Assembly: GCA_905214625.1 (NCBI GenBank)
Contig: CAJMMQ010000001.1
Span: 158,178-222,177 of the forward strand
DNA length: 64,000 nt
Direction: 5' to 3'
Source of the DNA: an uncultured bacterium
Lineage (GTDB): Bacteria; Bacteroidota; Bacteroidia; Bacteroidales; Bacteroidaceae
The position numbers and the translations under genes were made by a program. Positions 18,352-27,722 of this stretch are shown here, piece after piece. The stretch's first letter is position 1. Each line of letters opens with the position of its first letter. The notes below the pieces were generated by a model that ran no database searches, had not been told where the DNA came from, and saw only the letters and a program-made list of their open reading frames with translations.

Positions 18352-19635
18352 TCAATATGATACATCAGGTTTCCGTTTCCATGTTGCTGGTGTGGTGGGG
18401 CGGTCAAAAATTACGGCATAGTTGCCGTTCTGGCCGATAAACCCATAATATTTTTTATTTTCAACCACCAGTTCCGCATAGCAATATGATATTGCTTCAT
18501 CACCAAAAAACGCGTAATTATCGTTAAGGTTGTCGCTGAAATCGTCTGTGCCGTTGATTACAACATCGCATAATGGCGTTATAATTTCTCTTCCGAAGGT
18601 TGCAGTTTTGAACCCGTGTTTTGAGAATATCGGATTGTCAAGTATGCCCCATCTTCCTTTGCTTTCGTCAACCTTGTGTACCGTGTTGAAATTTGGATCT
18701 ACAATGTGCATCCAAGTAGTGTCGTCAAGTGTGGCTTTTTCGCATATCCATGCTACGTCTCCGGGCAGGAATTCTGTACCGACAGCATCTTTAAATACTT
18801 TCAGTAAGTCGCCTTTGGTGCTGTAATAAGTAAGAGCGCCATCTCTCAATACGCGAATGCGTCCTGAATGTACGTCTCCTATCTTGTCGCTCCAATTATT
18901 ATATCCTTTCAGCACCGGTGGAAAAGTAAATTCTCCGGCTTGGTTAATAAATCCTACCATAGGCTTGCCTTCTACCATTGTTGTCACTCCGGCAAATCCC
19001 TCGCTGAAGTCACGGACATTAACGAACTGAGGCTTAATCACAATGTTGCCTTTCTCGTCCAGAAAGCCCCATTTGCCGTCTTTTTTAAAAGCCCGGCGGT
19101 TGTCGCGCAGCGGTCGCACAGGATATGCAGAAAGAAGAGATGTCATGCTGCGTCCAATCACTTTGAGATGTGGCCAAATCTCTTCTCCTTTAGTGTTTAT
19201 GTAAAAACAGCGTGGAATGTATTTTGCGTCTACGGCTTTCACCATGGCCACGCCGTCGGCGAAGTCGGTTACTTCAACCCATTCTGCCGGAAGCTGCTTT
19301 CGTGTACCGTCGGTGTAGAGAATTACGTAAGGCTTTGTACGGGCTTTTGATTCCAAATCCTGCATAACCAGTGCCCTTGAGTCGAAAGTCGGGTTCGTGC
19401 TGTTGAATCTGCATCTGCCTGCGGCATGAATTATGCTTCCTCCAATTCTGTAAAAGGTCCATTTACCGTCAGTGTTAACACCGAAGATACCTTCTTTCAC
19501 AGAGGTTACTATGGGTGTGCCGTATGATTTGGGCAGGGTGATGTATACTGCATGTCTCAGCTGCTCAGACTTACCGGCTATCGCATTTAAAGACAATAAT
19601 CCAAATGCGAGAATAAATAATACTTTGAATTTCAT
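18352..19635 (-). CDS. Secreted WG-repeat protein
   Basis: A 427-residue exported protein: signal peptide about 1-20 (ending NAIAG), then irregular WG (KWGF) repeats such as GKWTFYRIGG, DGKWGFLDEKGNIVIKPQF and KYYGFIGQNGNY. These beta-rich repeats are common in Bacteroidetes, and their function is not established; they probably bind a surface or periplasmic partner. No lipobox or T9SS C-terminal signal is seen. The gene is alone, with its own promoter about 175 bp upstream. Other beta-propeller proteins would look similar, but the repeated W-G-F/Y with KPQF is characteristic. Confidence 0.85.
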   Translation of the reverse strand: MKFKVLFILAFGLLSLNAIAGKSEQLRHAVYITLPKSYGTPIVTSVKEGIFGVNTDGKWTFYRIGGSIIHAAGRCRFNSTNPTFDSRALVMQDLESKARTKPYVILYTDGTRKQLPAEWVEVTDFADGVAMVKAVDAKYIPRCFYINTKGEEIWPHLKVIGRSMTSLLSAYPVRPLRDNRRAFKKDGKWGFLDEKGNIVIKPQFVNVRDFSEGFAGVTTMVEGKPMVGFINQAGEFTFPPVLKGYNNWSDKIGDVHSGRIRVLRDGALTYYSTKGDLLKVFKDAVGTEFLPGDVAWICEKATLDDTTWMHIVDPNFNTVHKVDESKGRWGILDNPIFSKHGFKTATFGREIITPLCDVVINGTDDFSDNLNDNYAFFGDEAISYCYAELVVENKKYYGFIGQNGNYAVIFDRPTTPATWKRKPDVSY

Positions 19636-19810
19636 AGATATAGTAATTTATGGGTGAGAAAATTCTTTAGTTCCAGTGCCTCAATAAATTTTCGTATGTT
19701 TGAAGTTAATCGAAGCGTGGGTATGATTTCTCGCCTGTCAAAGTAGTTCTTTTACATCGGCAATTAATCGATTCTCTTGTAGGATATGTTTTATTCGTTA
19801 TTTATTGCTA

Positions 19811-19843
19811 CAAATATAATGAAAACAATTGGATTAGAGCAAA
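19811..19843 (-). promoter_or_regulatory. Promoter of the WG-repeat gene
   Basis: On the minus strand TTTG (19843-19840), 21 bases, then TATATTTG (19818-19811). Both boxes match the Bacteroidetes consensus. The leader is about 170 bases. Confidence 0.65.
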
Positions 19844-19888
19844 AAAAGTGTTGATTTTTTTGATTATTTTATGTCGGAGGTAAGAAAC

Positions 19889-19957
19889 TTCAACCCTAAT
19901 CATGAACAAACAAAATAGATAAAACAATATGCGTTTTAATGACGATTTGGGTTAAAT
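19889..19957 (+). repeat. Dispersed motif, copy 3, with inverted arms
   Basis: AACCCTAATCATGA near 19891 is the inverted partner of TAATGACGATTTGGGTT near 19938-19954, and AAATAGATAAAAC lies between them. The right part matches copies at 1272 and 17214. The pair could form a hairpin of about 12 bp with mismatches. Confidence 0.7.
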
Positions 19958-20076
19958 GTATTTTGTAGAAAAGTCTGATTTATTATACTTGATTTGTGTG
20001 CTGAAAATATCCTTTTAAAACATAGTCAAGTTAAAAAGTACTTGTGTTATAAATGAGATTTGCCGGCATAACAAAA

Positions 20077-20409
20077 TCATTTTCTTTTCTGTCTTATTTT
20101 CAGCATCATCTCCTTAATCATGTGCTTAATGGCATCTGTTGGGTGATATATTATCATGCGTGGACCGGCATAGCGCATCATTTGACGTATCTGTTCGCGC
20201 TTTTCAGGCTTGTAGCAGTGCACCTTGCACAGCCGGCATGTAGGCTTGTTGTCCTGAAACGGGCAACGGGCAAGGCGCGATGTGGCATATTCAAGCAGCT
20301 CGCGGCATTGAGGACACAGATCCATGTTGCCCTCCTTATGGCGGCAATACAGGCGTATCATCAGTTCAACGGTGCGCTGCTCGTTGGTTGTTCGAGGAGT
20401 GGGTGGCAT
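20077..20409 (-). CDS. YgbA / nitrous oxide-stimulated promoter family protein
   Basis: A 110-residue small cysteine-rich protein of PF11756. Cysteines are clustered (CRH at about 24; CPQCRELLEYA; RCPF; CRLCKVHCYKP), fitting a bound metal or Fe-S site. The C-terminal half RMIIYHPTDAIKHMI is characteristic of the family. In enterobacteria the member YgbA is induced by nitric oxide and linked to recovery from nitrosative stress, but the activity is not known. The ORF extends to 20454; the Met at 20409 (MPPTPRTTNEQRT) is preferred because family members begin shortly before the TVELMIRLYC helix. Single gene with nothing related beside it. Confidence 0.8.
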   Translation of the reverse strand: MPPTPRTTNEQRTVELMIRLYCRHKEGNMDLCPQCRELLEYATSRLARCPFQDNKPTCRLCKVHCYKPEKREQIRQMMRYAGPRMIIYHPTDAIKHMIKEMMLKIRQKRK

Positions 20410-20526
20410 TTTTAGGGGATGGGGATTATGGGAGTAGTGGGAGTAATGGAACAAATGGAATAGTTATGGCGGCGGCACAGTTGTGAGCCGCCGCCATGAT
20501 GTTTCTTTGGATATTTCTTTTTAGTG

Positions 20527-21093
20527 TTACCTTATTTTTATCTCACAGTTGTCAAGGCTGTCAATTATTGCCAGCGACTCCACTCTCACACCGGCGTTGC
20601 GCAGATATTCGCCACCGTGCTGAAAGGCCTTTTCTATGATGAAGCCCATGCCGGCAAGTGTGGCTCCGGCCTTGTTTACAAGGTCGATTATGCCCTTTGC
20701 GGCATTGCCGTTGGCCAGAAAGTCGTCGATGAACAGAACGTGGTCGCCTTCGCACAGGAAGTCCTTGCTCACACAGATTTCATAGTTGCGGTTCTTTGTG
20801 AACGAGTAGACCGTTGTTGTGAGCATGTTGTCCATCGTCACCGGCTTTTTCTTCTTTGCAAACACCACCGGCAGCTCAAGCAGATAGCCCGTCATTATGG
20901 CCGGAGCTATGCCGCTTGCCTCGATTGTTATAATCTTGTTGATGTCGGTAGAGGCAAACCTCCTGACAAACTCCACCGCAATAGACTTCATCAAGATAGG
21001 GTCCATCTGGTGGTTGATAAAGCTGTCTACCTTCAGTATGCCTCCGTCAAAACATTTTCCGTCGCGCATTATGCGCTCTTTCAGTGCCTTCAT
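20527..21093 (-). CDS. xpt: Xanthine phosphoribosyltransferase
   Basis: A 188-residue purine salvage enzyme converting xanthine and PRPP to XMP in the cytoplasm. The PRPP-binding loop [16 protein letters not shown] is at about 125-140, the start [14 protein letters not shown] is typical, and ASGIAPA lies near 60. Length equals the family norm. It is 22 bp downstream of cmk on the same strand and probably co-transcribed with cmk and porQ. No purine riboswitch is evident upstream. Confidence 0.94.
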   Translation of the reverse strand: MKALKERIMRDGKCFDGGILKVDSFINHQMDPILMKSIAVEFVRRFASTDINKIITIEASGIAPAIMTGYLLELPVVFAKKKKPVTMDNMLTTTVYSFTKNRNYEICVSKDFLCEGDHVLFIDDFLANGNAAKGIIDLVNKAGATLAGMGFIIEKAFQHGGEYLRNAGVRVESLAIIDSLDNCEIKIR

Positions 21094-21115
21094 GTTCCGT
21101 TACTGTGATTATGTG

Positions 21116-21805
21116 TCAGGCCGTAGCCTCGTTAAACTTCTGCATCAGCCACGCCTTCTGCTCGGCAATGGTCATGTTGCTGTTGTCGAGTTCTATTGCA
21201 TCGTCGGCCTTGCGCAGCGGCGACACCTCACGGTGAGAGTCGATATAGTCACGCTCCTTCACGTTCTTCAGTATGTCGTCAAAGTCGGCCGGCATGCCTT
21301 TGGCTTTCAGTTCGTCGTAGCGTCTTTGCGCTCTTACTTCGGCCGATGCCGTTACAAATATCTTGAGTTCGGCGTCGGGGAACACCACTGTGCCTATGTC
21401 TCTTCCGTCCATTATTATGCCTTTCTCCTTGCCCATGGCCTGCTGCCGGGCAACGAGGGCCTCTCTTACAAACGGCAGTGCGGCTATAGGGCTTACGCGG
21501 GCAGACACCTCCATTGTGCGTATGTCTTTCTCAACAAGTTCGCCGTTGAGGTAAGTGTCGGGGCGCCCCGTCTCGCTGTTCAGTCTGAACGATATGTTTA
21601 TCTCGTTCATTCTCTGCCTGAGTTCGTCTGTCTTTATGCTTCCGTCTGCGTTGAACAGGCCGTTGCGCATGGCAAACAGCGTGACAGAGCGGTACATTGC
21701 GCCCGTGTCAACATATATATATCCTATCTCGCGTGCAAGGTCTTTGGCCATTGTGCTTTTGCCGCACGATGAAAAACCGTCGATGGCTATGGTTATTTTT
21801 TTCAT
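21116..21805 (-). CDS. cmk: Cytidylate kinase
   Basis: A 229-residue (d)CMP kinase, phosphorylating CMP and dCMP with ATP. P-loop [15 protein letters not shown] at about 8-22, [11 protein letters not shown] (CMP site), [15 protein letters not shown] (NMP site) and [10 protein letters not shown] (lid region) are intact. Located 71 bp after porQ on the same strand, a linkage usual in Bacteroidetes. A second, distantly related cytidylate-kinase-like gene lies at 50942-51571. Confidence 0.95.
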   Translation of the reverse strand: MKKITIAIDGFSSCGKSTMAKDLAREIGYIYVDTGAMYRSVTLFAMRNGLFNADGSIKTDELRQRMNEINISFRLNSETGRPDTYLNGELVEKDIRTMEVSARVSPIAALPFVREALVARQQAMGKEKGIIMDGRDIGTVVFPDAELKIFVTASAEVRAQRRYDELKAKGMPADFDDILKNVKERDYIDSHREVSPLRKADDAIELDNSNMTIAEQKAWLMQKFNEATA

Positions 21806-21876
21806 GTCTTGTTTATTTTGTTCTTGATATTTACTTCTTTTATTGGTGTCTGCCGTGTGTATTTAAGCGCAAGCCG

Positions 21877-22824
21877 TTACAGCGAATAGCTTACGTTTAT
21901 GAGCAGAGAGTTTGACGATACGTTATATTTGCCGTAGCCAAGCTGCAACTTGAAGCGCTCAAGCTGCAGTCCTGCGCCGAACGACCAGCCCGCACCGTGA
22001 CTGCTTTCCTCGTCAGTACCGCTGCCTATCGTCATTTCGTCGGCACGTCTGAAGTTGTATCCGGCTGCCAGGTATATCTGCTGCGACAGGATAATGTCGG
22101 CACCCACCACAAGATGATTAATCAGTCCGTAGTCCCAGTCGGTAAGCCCAACCAGTGTGGCTGACACTCTGAAGGGCAGCGACGCAAACTTTTTGCTCAC
22201 TCCGGCCTGAAGGTCGAATGGCATCTTTTCATATTCCTCATCGTAAGCCTTGATTTGTCCGCCCAGGTTTTTGGCCACGAGCGACGCCGACCATTCGCGG
22301 TCAGGGTCATAGTAGTTGAGGCCGAGGTCTATGCCCACAGCCAGCGAACTGTAGTCGCCGATGTAAGAATTTATGAACTTTGCCGTTATTCCTCCCACCA
22401 GTCTGTCGGTCAGTATGTAACTGAACACTCCGCTTATGGCGATGTCCTTGGCCGAGAATTCGCCTTTAATGACATTGTTTTCGTCAACTTCCTTCATCTT
22501 GCCGTAGTCCATATACTGTGCCATCACGGCCACTGAAGCTTTGTCTTTTATGATACGGTTGAACGACGCGCTCGCGGTGGTGGCGCCCTCCATATATGTC
22601 ATGAAGTTGAGATTAATGCTTTTGTCGCTCACCGATGCGAGCAGTGCCGGATTGCTGAACATCAGCGAGGGGTCGTCTTCTATTATCGTAATGTTTTCTC
22701 CGCCGAGAGCAGCCGCGTGGGCGCTGACCGGTATCCTCAAAAAATTATATCCGGTCTGGCTGTCCTGCGCGCCGGCTGTAACGGCAAAAAACGTCAGCAG
22801 AAACAAAAAAACGGTTTTTTTCAT
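21877..22824 (-). CDS. porQ: Type IX secretion system protein PorQ
   Basis: A 315-residue outer-membrane beta-barrel protein with a signal peptide (about 1-19, ending TAGAQ). It carries the PorQ N-terminus (YNFLRIPVSAHAAALGGENIT), PSLMFSNPALLAS near 52-64 and a barrel ending in an aromatic-poor strand NSLLINVSYSL. PorQ acts with PorU/PorV-type proteins in the late steps of T9SS cargo attachment. The next gene is cmk, the conserved partner. The window also holds a PorE-like lipoprotein, which supports a working T9SS. Confidence 0.9.
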   Translation of the reverse strand: MKKTVFLFLLTFFAVTAGAQDSQTGYNFLRIPVSAHAAALGGENITIIEDDPSLMFSNPALLASVSDKSINLNFMTYMEGATTASASFNRIIKDKASVAVMAQYMDYGKMKEVDENNVIKGEFSAKDIAISGVFSYILTDRLVGGITAKFINSYIGDYSSLAVGIDLGLNYYDPDREWSASLVAKNLGGQIKAYDEEYEKMPFDLQAGVSKKFASLPFRVSATLVGLTDWDYGLINHLVVGADIILSQQIYLAAGYNFRRADEMTIGSGTDEESSHGAGWSFGAGLQLERFKLQLGYGKYNVSSNSLLINVSYSL

Positions 22825-22845
22825 CGATTTCTGTTAATTTTATGG

Positions 22846-22884
22846 CAAAGATACACCTTTTTTCAAATATCTACGTTACTTTTG
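22846..22884. promoter_or_regulatory. Divergent -7 boxes between porQ and tonB
   Basis: CAAAGATA (22846-22853) reads TATCTTTG toward porQ; TACTTTTG (22877-22884) points toward tonB. Both fit TAnnTTTG, but neither has a good -33 TTTG at 19-21 bp, so promoter strength is uncertain. Confidence 0.45.
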
Positions 22885-22986
22885 TAGAGTGAAAATATGG
22901 TGTCGTGCACATTTGTTCTTGATAATAACGCCAAAAAAGTCAGATTAGTATGTGCGGGCACAAAGGTATTAATCATCATTCGTCAG

Positions 22987-23706
22987 GTGGAACTTAAAAA
23001 ATCATATAAAGCCGACTTGGAACATCAGCGCGTATCAGGCTTTTTGCTTGGTCTGATAGTTGTGCTGTCGATGTTTCTCGTTTGTCTTGAATTTACCACG
23101 TCAAGTCAGTCGACCGACGTAGCTGACGATATTCTTGATGATATTTCGCAAGACATTGAGATGATGCCGGTGCTGCAACAGAAAAATATGATTGCCGCAC
23201 CACAGGCTGCGCCTAAGCGTGCCGTGCCCGAAAAAATGAAGGTGGTGGACGAGCAGGTGGCCGACGTGGTAGAGAAGAAGGAGGCAAGCGAAAGCAACTC
23301 TGACAACCAGGCAGGAACATACGGAAGCGGCGTAGAGACAGACAGCAAGACAGAAGCTGTGTCGCCGGTGGCGGTGGACAAAGACGACATTCCGCTGAAC
23401 TTTCAGGTTGTGGAGCGTCTGCCGGAGTTTCCCGGAGGTATGGTGGAGTTTATGAAATGGTTAACCAAGAATCTCTCGTATCCTGTCATTGCGCAACAGC
23501 AGAAGATACAGGGCAAGGTCCTTGTGTCGTTTATCATAAATAAAGACGGAACGGTAAGCAGTCCGAAGGTGGTTAAGTCGGTCAGCCCCGAGCTCGACCG
23601 TGAGGCTTTGCGCGTGATACGCATAATGCCTAAATGGAAACCGGGAGAGGATCACGGTAAGCCATGCCGCACTTATTTCTGCATTCCAGTCGTGTTTAAA
23701 TTATAG
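22987..23706 (+). CDS. TonB family energy transducer, GTG start
   Basis: A 239-residue inner-membrane protein that passes proton-motive energy to TonB-dependent outer-membrane receptors. One membrane helix (about 17-37, GFLLGLIVVLSMFLV), a Pro/Lys/Glu-rich periplasmic linker, and the C-terminal TonB fold (about 150-239: LPEFPGGMVEFMKWL, then IQGKVLVSFIINKDGTVS and PKWKPG). The ATG at 22897 lies only about 12 bp past the -7 box. The GTG at 22987 gives the usual Bacteroidetes N-terminus ELKKSYKADLE and is preferred. Divergent from porQ and 34 bp before the polyprenyl synthase. ExbB/ExbD partners lie at 26.8-29.4 kb. Confidence 0.88.
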   Translation: MELKKSYKADLEHQRVSGFLLGLIVVLSMFLVCLEFTTSSQSTDVADDILDDISQDIEMMPVLQQKNMIAAPQAAPKRAVPEKMKVVDEQVADVVEKKEASESNSDNQAGTYGSGVETDSKTEAVSPVAVDKDDIPLNFQVVERLPEFPGGMVEFMKWLTKNLSYPVIAQQQKIQGKVLVSFIINKDGTVSSPKVVKSVSPELDREALRVIRIMPKWKPGEDHGKPCRTYFCIPVVFKL

Positions 23707-23740
23707 CAATTATTCTGCAATCTTAAAAACCTTTATCACT

Positions 23741-24715
23741 ATGTTAACGGCAAACGAAATACTACAGAAGATTAACTCGTATCTTGACAACCTGCCTTAC
23801 GAACGTAAGCCGCAGAGCCTTTATGAACCCATTAAGTATGTGTTGTCGATGGGCGGCAAGCGTATACGGCCGTCGCTGATGCTGATGGCTTATAATATGT
23901 ATAAGGAAGACGTGGAGGCTATCCTTTCACAGGCCTGCGGTCTTGAGATTTATCATAACTACACGCTCTTGCACGATGACCTTATGGACAATGCAGCCAT
24001 GAGGCGCGGGCGCGAAACGGTTCATGTTAAATGGAACGCCAATACGGCTATATTGTCAGGCGACAGCATGTATGTGCTTGCGTTCAGACGCATGGCACAG
24101 TGCGCACCCGAGAAAGTGAAGCCCGTGCTCGACATTTTTATAGAGACAGCTCTGCAGGTTGGCGAAGGGCAGCAGTACGATATGGATTTTGAGAAGCGCA
24201 CAGATGTTACGGAAGAAGAATACATCGAGATGATACGCCTGAAGACAAGTGTGCTGCTGGCGTGTGCCTTGAAAATAGGTGCTGTGTTGGCTGGAGCTTC
24301 CGGGAGCGATGCCGACAACTTGTATAAGTTTGGCGAGCAGATAGGTCTTGCATTCCAGTTACAGGACGATTATCTCGACGTTTATGGCGACCCTAAAGTG
24401 TTCGGAAAGGCCATTGGCGGCGACATATTGTGCAATAAAAAGACTTACATGCTCATCAATGCATTCAATAGGGCCGACGACGCGCGCCGAAAGGAACTTA
24501 TAAAATGGGTTACGGCAACTGAATTTAATCCGGAGGAGAAGATAAAGGCTGTTACGTCTATATACAACGAGCTTGGCATTGACCGCCTGGCAAAGGAGAA
24601 AATAAAATATTATTTTGACCAAAGCCGTAAATATCTTGCCCTTGTCAGTGTTGACGATGAGCGCAAGAATGTGCTTCGCAATTATGCCGATGCCATGATG
24701 GGGCGCAAGGCTTAG
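23741..24715 (+). CDS. Polyprenyl diphosphate synthase (trans-type)
   Basis: A 324-residue prenyltransferase that condenses IPP with allylic diphosphates. First Asp-rich motif DDLMDNAAMRRGRETVH (about 78-94), second DDYLDVYGD (about 208-216), plus GGKRIRPSL near the start. The chain length of the product depends on residues before the first motif, here a bulky HNYTLLH, consistent with a short (C15-C20) product, but this is not certain. Cytoplasmic. It uses the output of ispH at 17.3 kb. It follows the tonB gene by 34 bp and may share its transcript. Confidence 0.9.
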   Translation: MLTANEILQKINSYLDNLPYERKPQSLYEPIKYVLSMGGKRIRPSLMLMAYNMYKEDVEAILSQACGLEIYHNYTLLHDDLMDNAAMRRGRETVHVKWNANTAILSGDSMYVLAFRRMAQCAPEKVKPVLDIFIETALQVGEGQQYDMDFEKRTDVTEEEYIEMIRLKTSVLLACALKIGAVLAGASGSDADNLYKFGEQIGLAFQLQDDYLDVYGDPKVFGKAIGGDILCNKKTYMLINAFNRADDARRKELIKWVTATEFNPEEKIKAVTSIYNELGIDRLAKEKIKYYFDQSRKYLALVSVDDERKNVLRNYADAMMGRKA

Positions 24716-24847
24716 GCATGTTCTTGGCTTTGGCTTCATCTCATACCGCTTGGATACGGCGCGGTTATCAGAAATGTGCCCATAGCCTGTTGCAACCATC
24801 TTTGGGGCTGGATTTTATTTAATAATATATTTATGTGATAAAAAGAA

Positions 24848-25546
24848 ATGCCATACAGACGACTACCGAAGACAGACGCTGCACGTTTGAGAGCACTGAA
24901 AACATTGCTCGACAATAACGAGATATATACAGTGCGCAACCGTTTTATAGACTGGAAGACCCTTAACCGGGCGCAGCCGGCCTATGACAGACTGCTTACT
25001 GCCTTGGAACAATATAAGGTGAGTTATGCAGCACAGTTAAGAGGTGCCGGAAAGGGAGACAAGCTGCAGCGTAATGCCACGATGTATGTAAGTCATTTCC
25101 TTCAGGTTCTTTTGATGTCTGTTGAGCGGGGAGAGATTAAAAGGGCAAATCTGAAGCTGTATGGACTTGATGAAAGCGCGACGGCGCTGCCTAATATTAA
25201 GACTGTAGGCGGTTTGATAAAATGGGGAGTGCAGGCTGTTGAGGGTGAGAAGGCACGCATAAAAAAAGGTGGCCGGCCTATATATAATCCTACAATTGGC
25301 ATGGTCAGCACTCATCTTGACATATTCAAGGAGAACAACGACCAGCAAAAACGGTTGCAGGGGCGTACTGCGCAGGCTCTTGAGGCATTGAAGACAATAC
25401 GGCCTGAGGTGGATGAGGTGTTGTTGGAACTGTGGAATCAGATAGAAGAACACTTTAAGGATGAACCGCCTGAGGTGCGCTTTGCCGAATGTCGCAAATA
25501 CGGCATCGTTTATTATTACCGCAGGCGCGAGGAACATTTATATTGA
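24848..25546 (+). CDS. Conserved Bacteroidales protein of unknown function
   Basis: A 232-residue soluble protein with no signal peptide or membrane helix, rich in Arg/Lys and helical stretches. Features: an N-terminal MPYRRLPKTDAARLRAL, a central TMYVSHFLQVLLMSVERGEIK helix pair, GGRPIYNPTIGMVSTHLDIF near 140-160, and a C-terminal EELLELWNQ-like acidic helix before YGIVYYYRR. I recognise the pattern as a widespread Bacteroidales family with no assigned role; I assign none. It stands alone between the polyprenyl synthase (132 bp) and the TatD gene (128 bp), all on the plus strand. Confidence 0.8.
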   Translation: MPYRRLPKTDAARLRALKTLLDNNEIYTVRNRFIDWKTLNRAQPAYDRLLTALEQYKVSYAAQLRGAGKGDKLQRNATMYVSHFLQVLLMSVERGEIKRANLKLYGLDESATALPNIKTVGGLIKWGVQAVEGEKARIKKGGRPIYNPTIGMVSTHLDIFKENNDQQKRLQGRTAQALEALKTIRPEVDEVLLELWNQIEEHFKDEPPEVRFAECRKYGIVYYYRRREEHLY

Positions 25547-25674
25547 TTTTTCAGCTTTTTGGCCTATGGCAAAGCTTTTTGTCGTACTGTCACGGTATTT
25601 TGTTTCTGTTGTATTTGCCATCAAAGGCTGTTGCAGATTATAGCATTTCCAGTATATAAAGACAATTTTAGATA

Positions 25675-26454
25675 ATGAATTTTATTGACACACATACACA
25701 TCTTGACGGCGAGGAGTTTGATTCCGACCGTGACGAGGTTATATCACGGGCCAAGGCGGCCGGTGTAAGCAAGGTGTTTGTTCCAGCTATCGACATGCCG
25801 TCGGTCAGCAGAGTGTTGGCCGTATGCGGCCGTTATCCGGGTTATGCCTATCCGATGATAGGTCTGCATCCCGAAGAAGTAAGGGCCGATTGGCGTGAAG
25901 TACTGGCGGAGATGAAATCTGTTTTTGATTTAAACAGACCAAAGATTATTGCCGTAGGTGAGGTTGGACTCGACTATTATTGGAGCCGTGAGTTTGAACA
26001 GGAGCAGTTGTTGGCTTTTGAAGAGCAGGTAAGATGGTCTGTAGAATATCGTTTACCGCTGATGATACATTGCCGTAAGGGGCAAAATGACATGGTGCGT
26101 GTGCTGCGACGTTATGAGAAAGACCTTCCCGGCGGTGTGTTCCATTGTTTTACAGGCAATGAGAAAGAAGCTGCCGAGCTGCTTTCGTTTGATAACTTCT
26201 TACTCGGCATCGGCGGTGTCCTTACGTTCAAGAAATCACATCTGCCGGAAGTATTGTCTTCTGTTCCGCTCGAAAGAGTGGTGCTTGAAACCGACTCGCC
26301 GTATATGGCACCTGTCCCCATGCGCGGCAAGCGCAATGAAAGTGCCTACGTGGCTTATGTCCTGAAACGTATGGCAGAGTGTTACGGGGTGAGCGAGGAG
26401 CAGGTGGCCGAAGCAACCAATGCAAACGTAAGGCGAGTATTCTCAATAGAGTAA
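25675..26454 (+). CDS. TatD family metal-dependent hydrolase
   Basis: A 259-residue TIM-barrel metal hydrolase of the TatD group, whose members act as 3' to 5' exonucleases or DNases, and some as deacylases. Metal ligands are seen in FIDTHTHLD (HxH), GEVGLDYYW (Glu), IHCRKG (His), the FHCFTGN region and ETDSPY (Asp). Length is normal. Cytoplasmic. Followed after 227 bp by tRNA-Ser; that gap contains nothing recognisable. Confidence 0.92.
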   Translation: MNFIDTHTHLDGEEFDSDRDEVISRAKAAGVSKVFVPAIDMPSVSRVLAVCGRYPGYAYPMIGLHPEEVRADWREVLAEMKSVFDLNRPKIIAVGEVGLDYYWSREFEQEQLLAFEEQVRWSVEYRLPLMIHCRKGQNDMVRVLRRYEKDLPGGVFHCFTGNEKEAAELLSFDNFLLGIGGVLTFKKSHLPEVLSSVPLERVVLETDSPYMAPVPMRGKRNESAYVAYVLKRMAECYGVSEEQVAEATNANVRRVFSIE

Positions 26455-26681
26455 ATGTGGTTTGCCTGTTTGTAATGTATTGGTGATGTTTGCTCGTTTT
26501 CCGCTTTTTTCGTTCAGAACAGATAGCTGTTTTCAATAAACATCAAAAAAGTGACAGTTTGTAAAAACTAAAAATACAAAAAATGCCGGCGCAAAGCTAA
26601 AAAAGATGTGATTTTATGGTGGAAATAGGTGGAAAAGAGATAATTTTGCAATCCGTAAGCCGGATTTCCCAATAAGCATAA

Positions 26682-26769
26682 GGAAAGATGCTCGAGTGGC
26701 TGAAGAGGCACGCCTGGAAAGCGTGTAAACGTTAAAAGCGTTTCGGGGGTTCGAATCCCCCTCTTTCCG
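26682..26769 (+). tRNA. tRNA-Ser (GGA)
   Basis: An 88-base class II tRNA. Acceptor stem GGAAAGA (26682-26688) pairs with TCTTTCC (26762-26768), with discriminator G26769. D arm ...GAGTGGCTGAAGAGGC, anticodon stem CACGC/GCGTG around loop CTGGAAA with anticodon GGA at 26716-26718, a variable arm AACGTTAAAAGCGTT and T-arm GGGGGTTCGAATCCCCC. It reads UCC and UCU codons. No CCA end is encoded. Confidence 0.97.
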
Positions 26770-26795
26770 CTAATATTTTTTAATTCATAACAGAT

Positions 26796-27722
26796 ATGAA
26801 TAATCTGATTGCAAAGATTGCAATAACAACGCTCCTTGTATTTTCTATAAGCTGTTCGGCATTTGCCCAGAATGGCGAAGTAACCGGGCAAATGAAGTCG
26901 AAAGCCGTGTCTACACTTGCTGCCGACCAGCCAAAGTCGCACAAAGCAACGGCTTCGGCAGACAAGGTTGTGGAGGAAAAAAATGCAAAAAGCATGCAAG
27001 ACACAACCGGACAGGCTGCCCAGATTGATTCTTTCGACATCGACATGGCTGAGCAACCGGACTCAATGGTGATGCCGGTAGAAAGTGAAGGATTCCATAA
27101 AACACTTAAAGTAAAGTATATTGAGGGTGACGCCGGCTTTATGTCGTTTGTTGCCTTGGTGCTGGTGCTTGGTCTTGCTTTCTGCATAGAGCGCATTATT
27201 TATCTGACATTGTCTGAGATAAATGCAAAAAAACTTATGACCGACCTTGAGCCTCTTATTCTTGATGGTGACATTGAAGGTGCAAAGACTGTATGCAGAA
27301 ACACACGCGGACCTGTTGCCTCTATTTGTTATCAGGGCCTTATGCGCATAGACGAATCGATGGACGATATTGAGCGCAGCATAACTTCGTACGGTTCGGT
27401 GCAGGCTGCAAACTTGGAGAAAGGCTGTTCGTGGATAACGCTGTTTATAGCCATGGCTCCGTCGCTCGGATTTCTTGGCACCGTGATAGGTATGGTTATG
27501 GCGTTCGAGCAGATACAGATGGCCGGAGACATAAGTCCTACAATTGTTGCGGCTGGTATGAAGGTGGCATTGATAACCACAATCTTCGGACTTATAGCCG
27601 CATTGATAATGCAGGTGTTCTATAATTACATACTTTCAAAAATAGAGCACATAACAAGTCAGATGGAAGAGTCGGCCATAACGCTGCTCGACATAATAAT
27701 GAAATATAAGCTTACACGATGA
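26796..27722 (+). CDS. exbB: MotA/TolQ/ExbB proton channel protein with periplasmic extension
   Basis: A 308-residue inner-membrane protein. A signal-like segment (about 1-24) and a roughly 85-residue Ala/Lys/Gln-rich periplasmic extension precede the ExbB core: helix near 107-131 (FMSFVALVLVLGLAFCIERIIYL), then a cytoplasmic loop, and paired helices near 206-232 and 245-273 (LFIAMAPSLGFLGTVIGMVMAF and MKVALITTIFGLIAALIMQVF). The GTVxGM motif is typical. With the ExbD proteins it drives TonB. It is first in the operon and overlaps the next gene by 4 bp. Confidence 0.92.
   Translation: MNNLIAKIAITTLLVFSISCSAFAQNGEVTGQMKSKAVSTLAADQPKSHKATASADKVVEEKNAKSMQDTTGQAAQIDSFDIDMAEQPDSMVMPVESEGFHKTLKVKYIEGDAGFMSFVALVLVLGLAFCIERIIYLTLSEINAKKLMTDLEPLILDGDIEGAKTVCRNTRGPVASICYQGLMRIDESMDDIERSITSYGSVQAANLEKGCSWITLFIAMAPSLGFLGTVIGMVMAFEQIQMAGDISPTIVAAGMKVALITTIFGLIAALIMQVFYNYILSKIEHITSQMEESAITLLDIIMKYKLTR

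Larger units (their letters stand above)
19636..20076. other. Intergenic region between WG-repeat gene and YgbA-family gene
   Basis: Holds the WG gene promoter (19811-19843) and a dispersed-motif copy with inverted arms (19889-19957). The rest is AT-rich without recognisable signals or genes. Confidence 0.6.

Noticed and set aside
20409..20454. Longer N-terminus for the YgbA-family protein
   Set aside because: The extra residues (His/Tyr/Ser-rich repeats) do not resemble the family and come from a repetitive intergenic stretch.
21094..21115. Purine riboswitch before xpt
   Set aside because: The gap is only 22 bp and the gene is within a cmk-linked unit; no aptamer-like structure fits.
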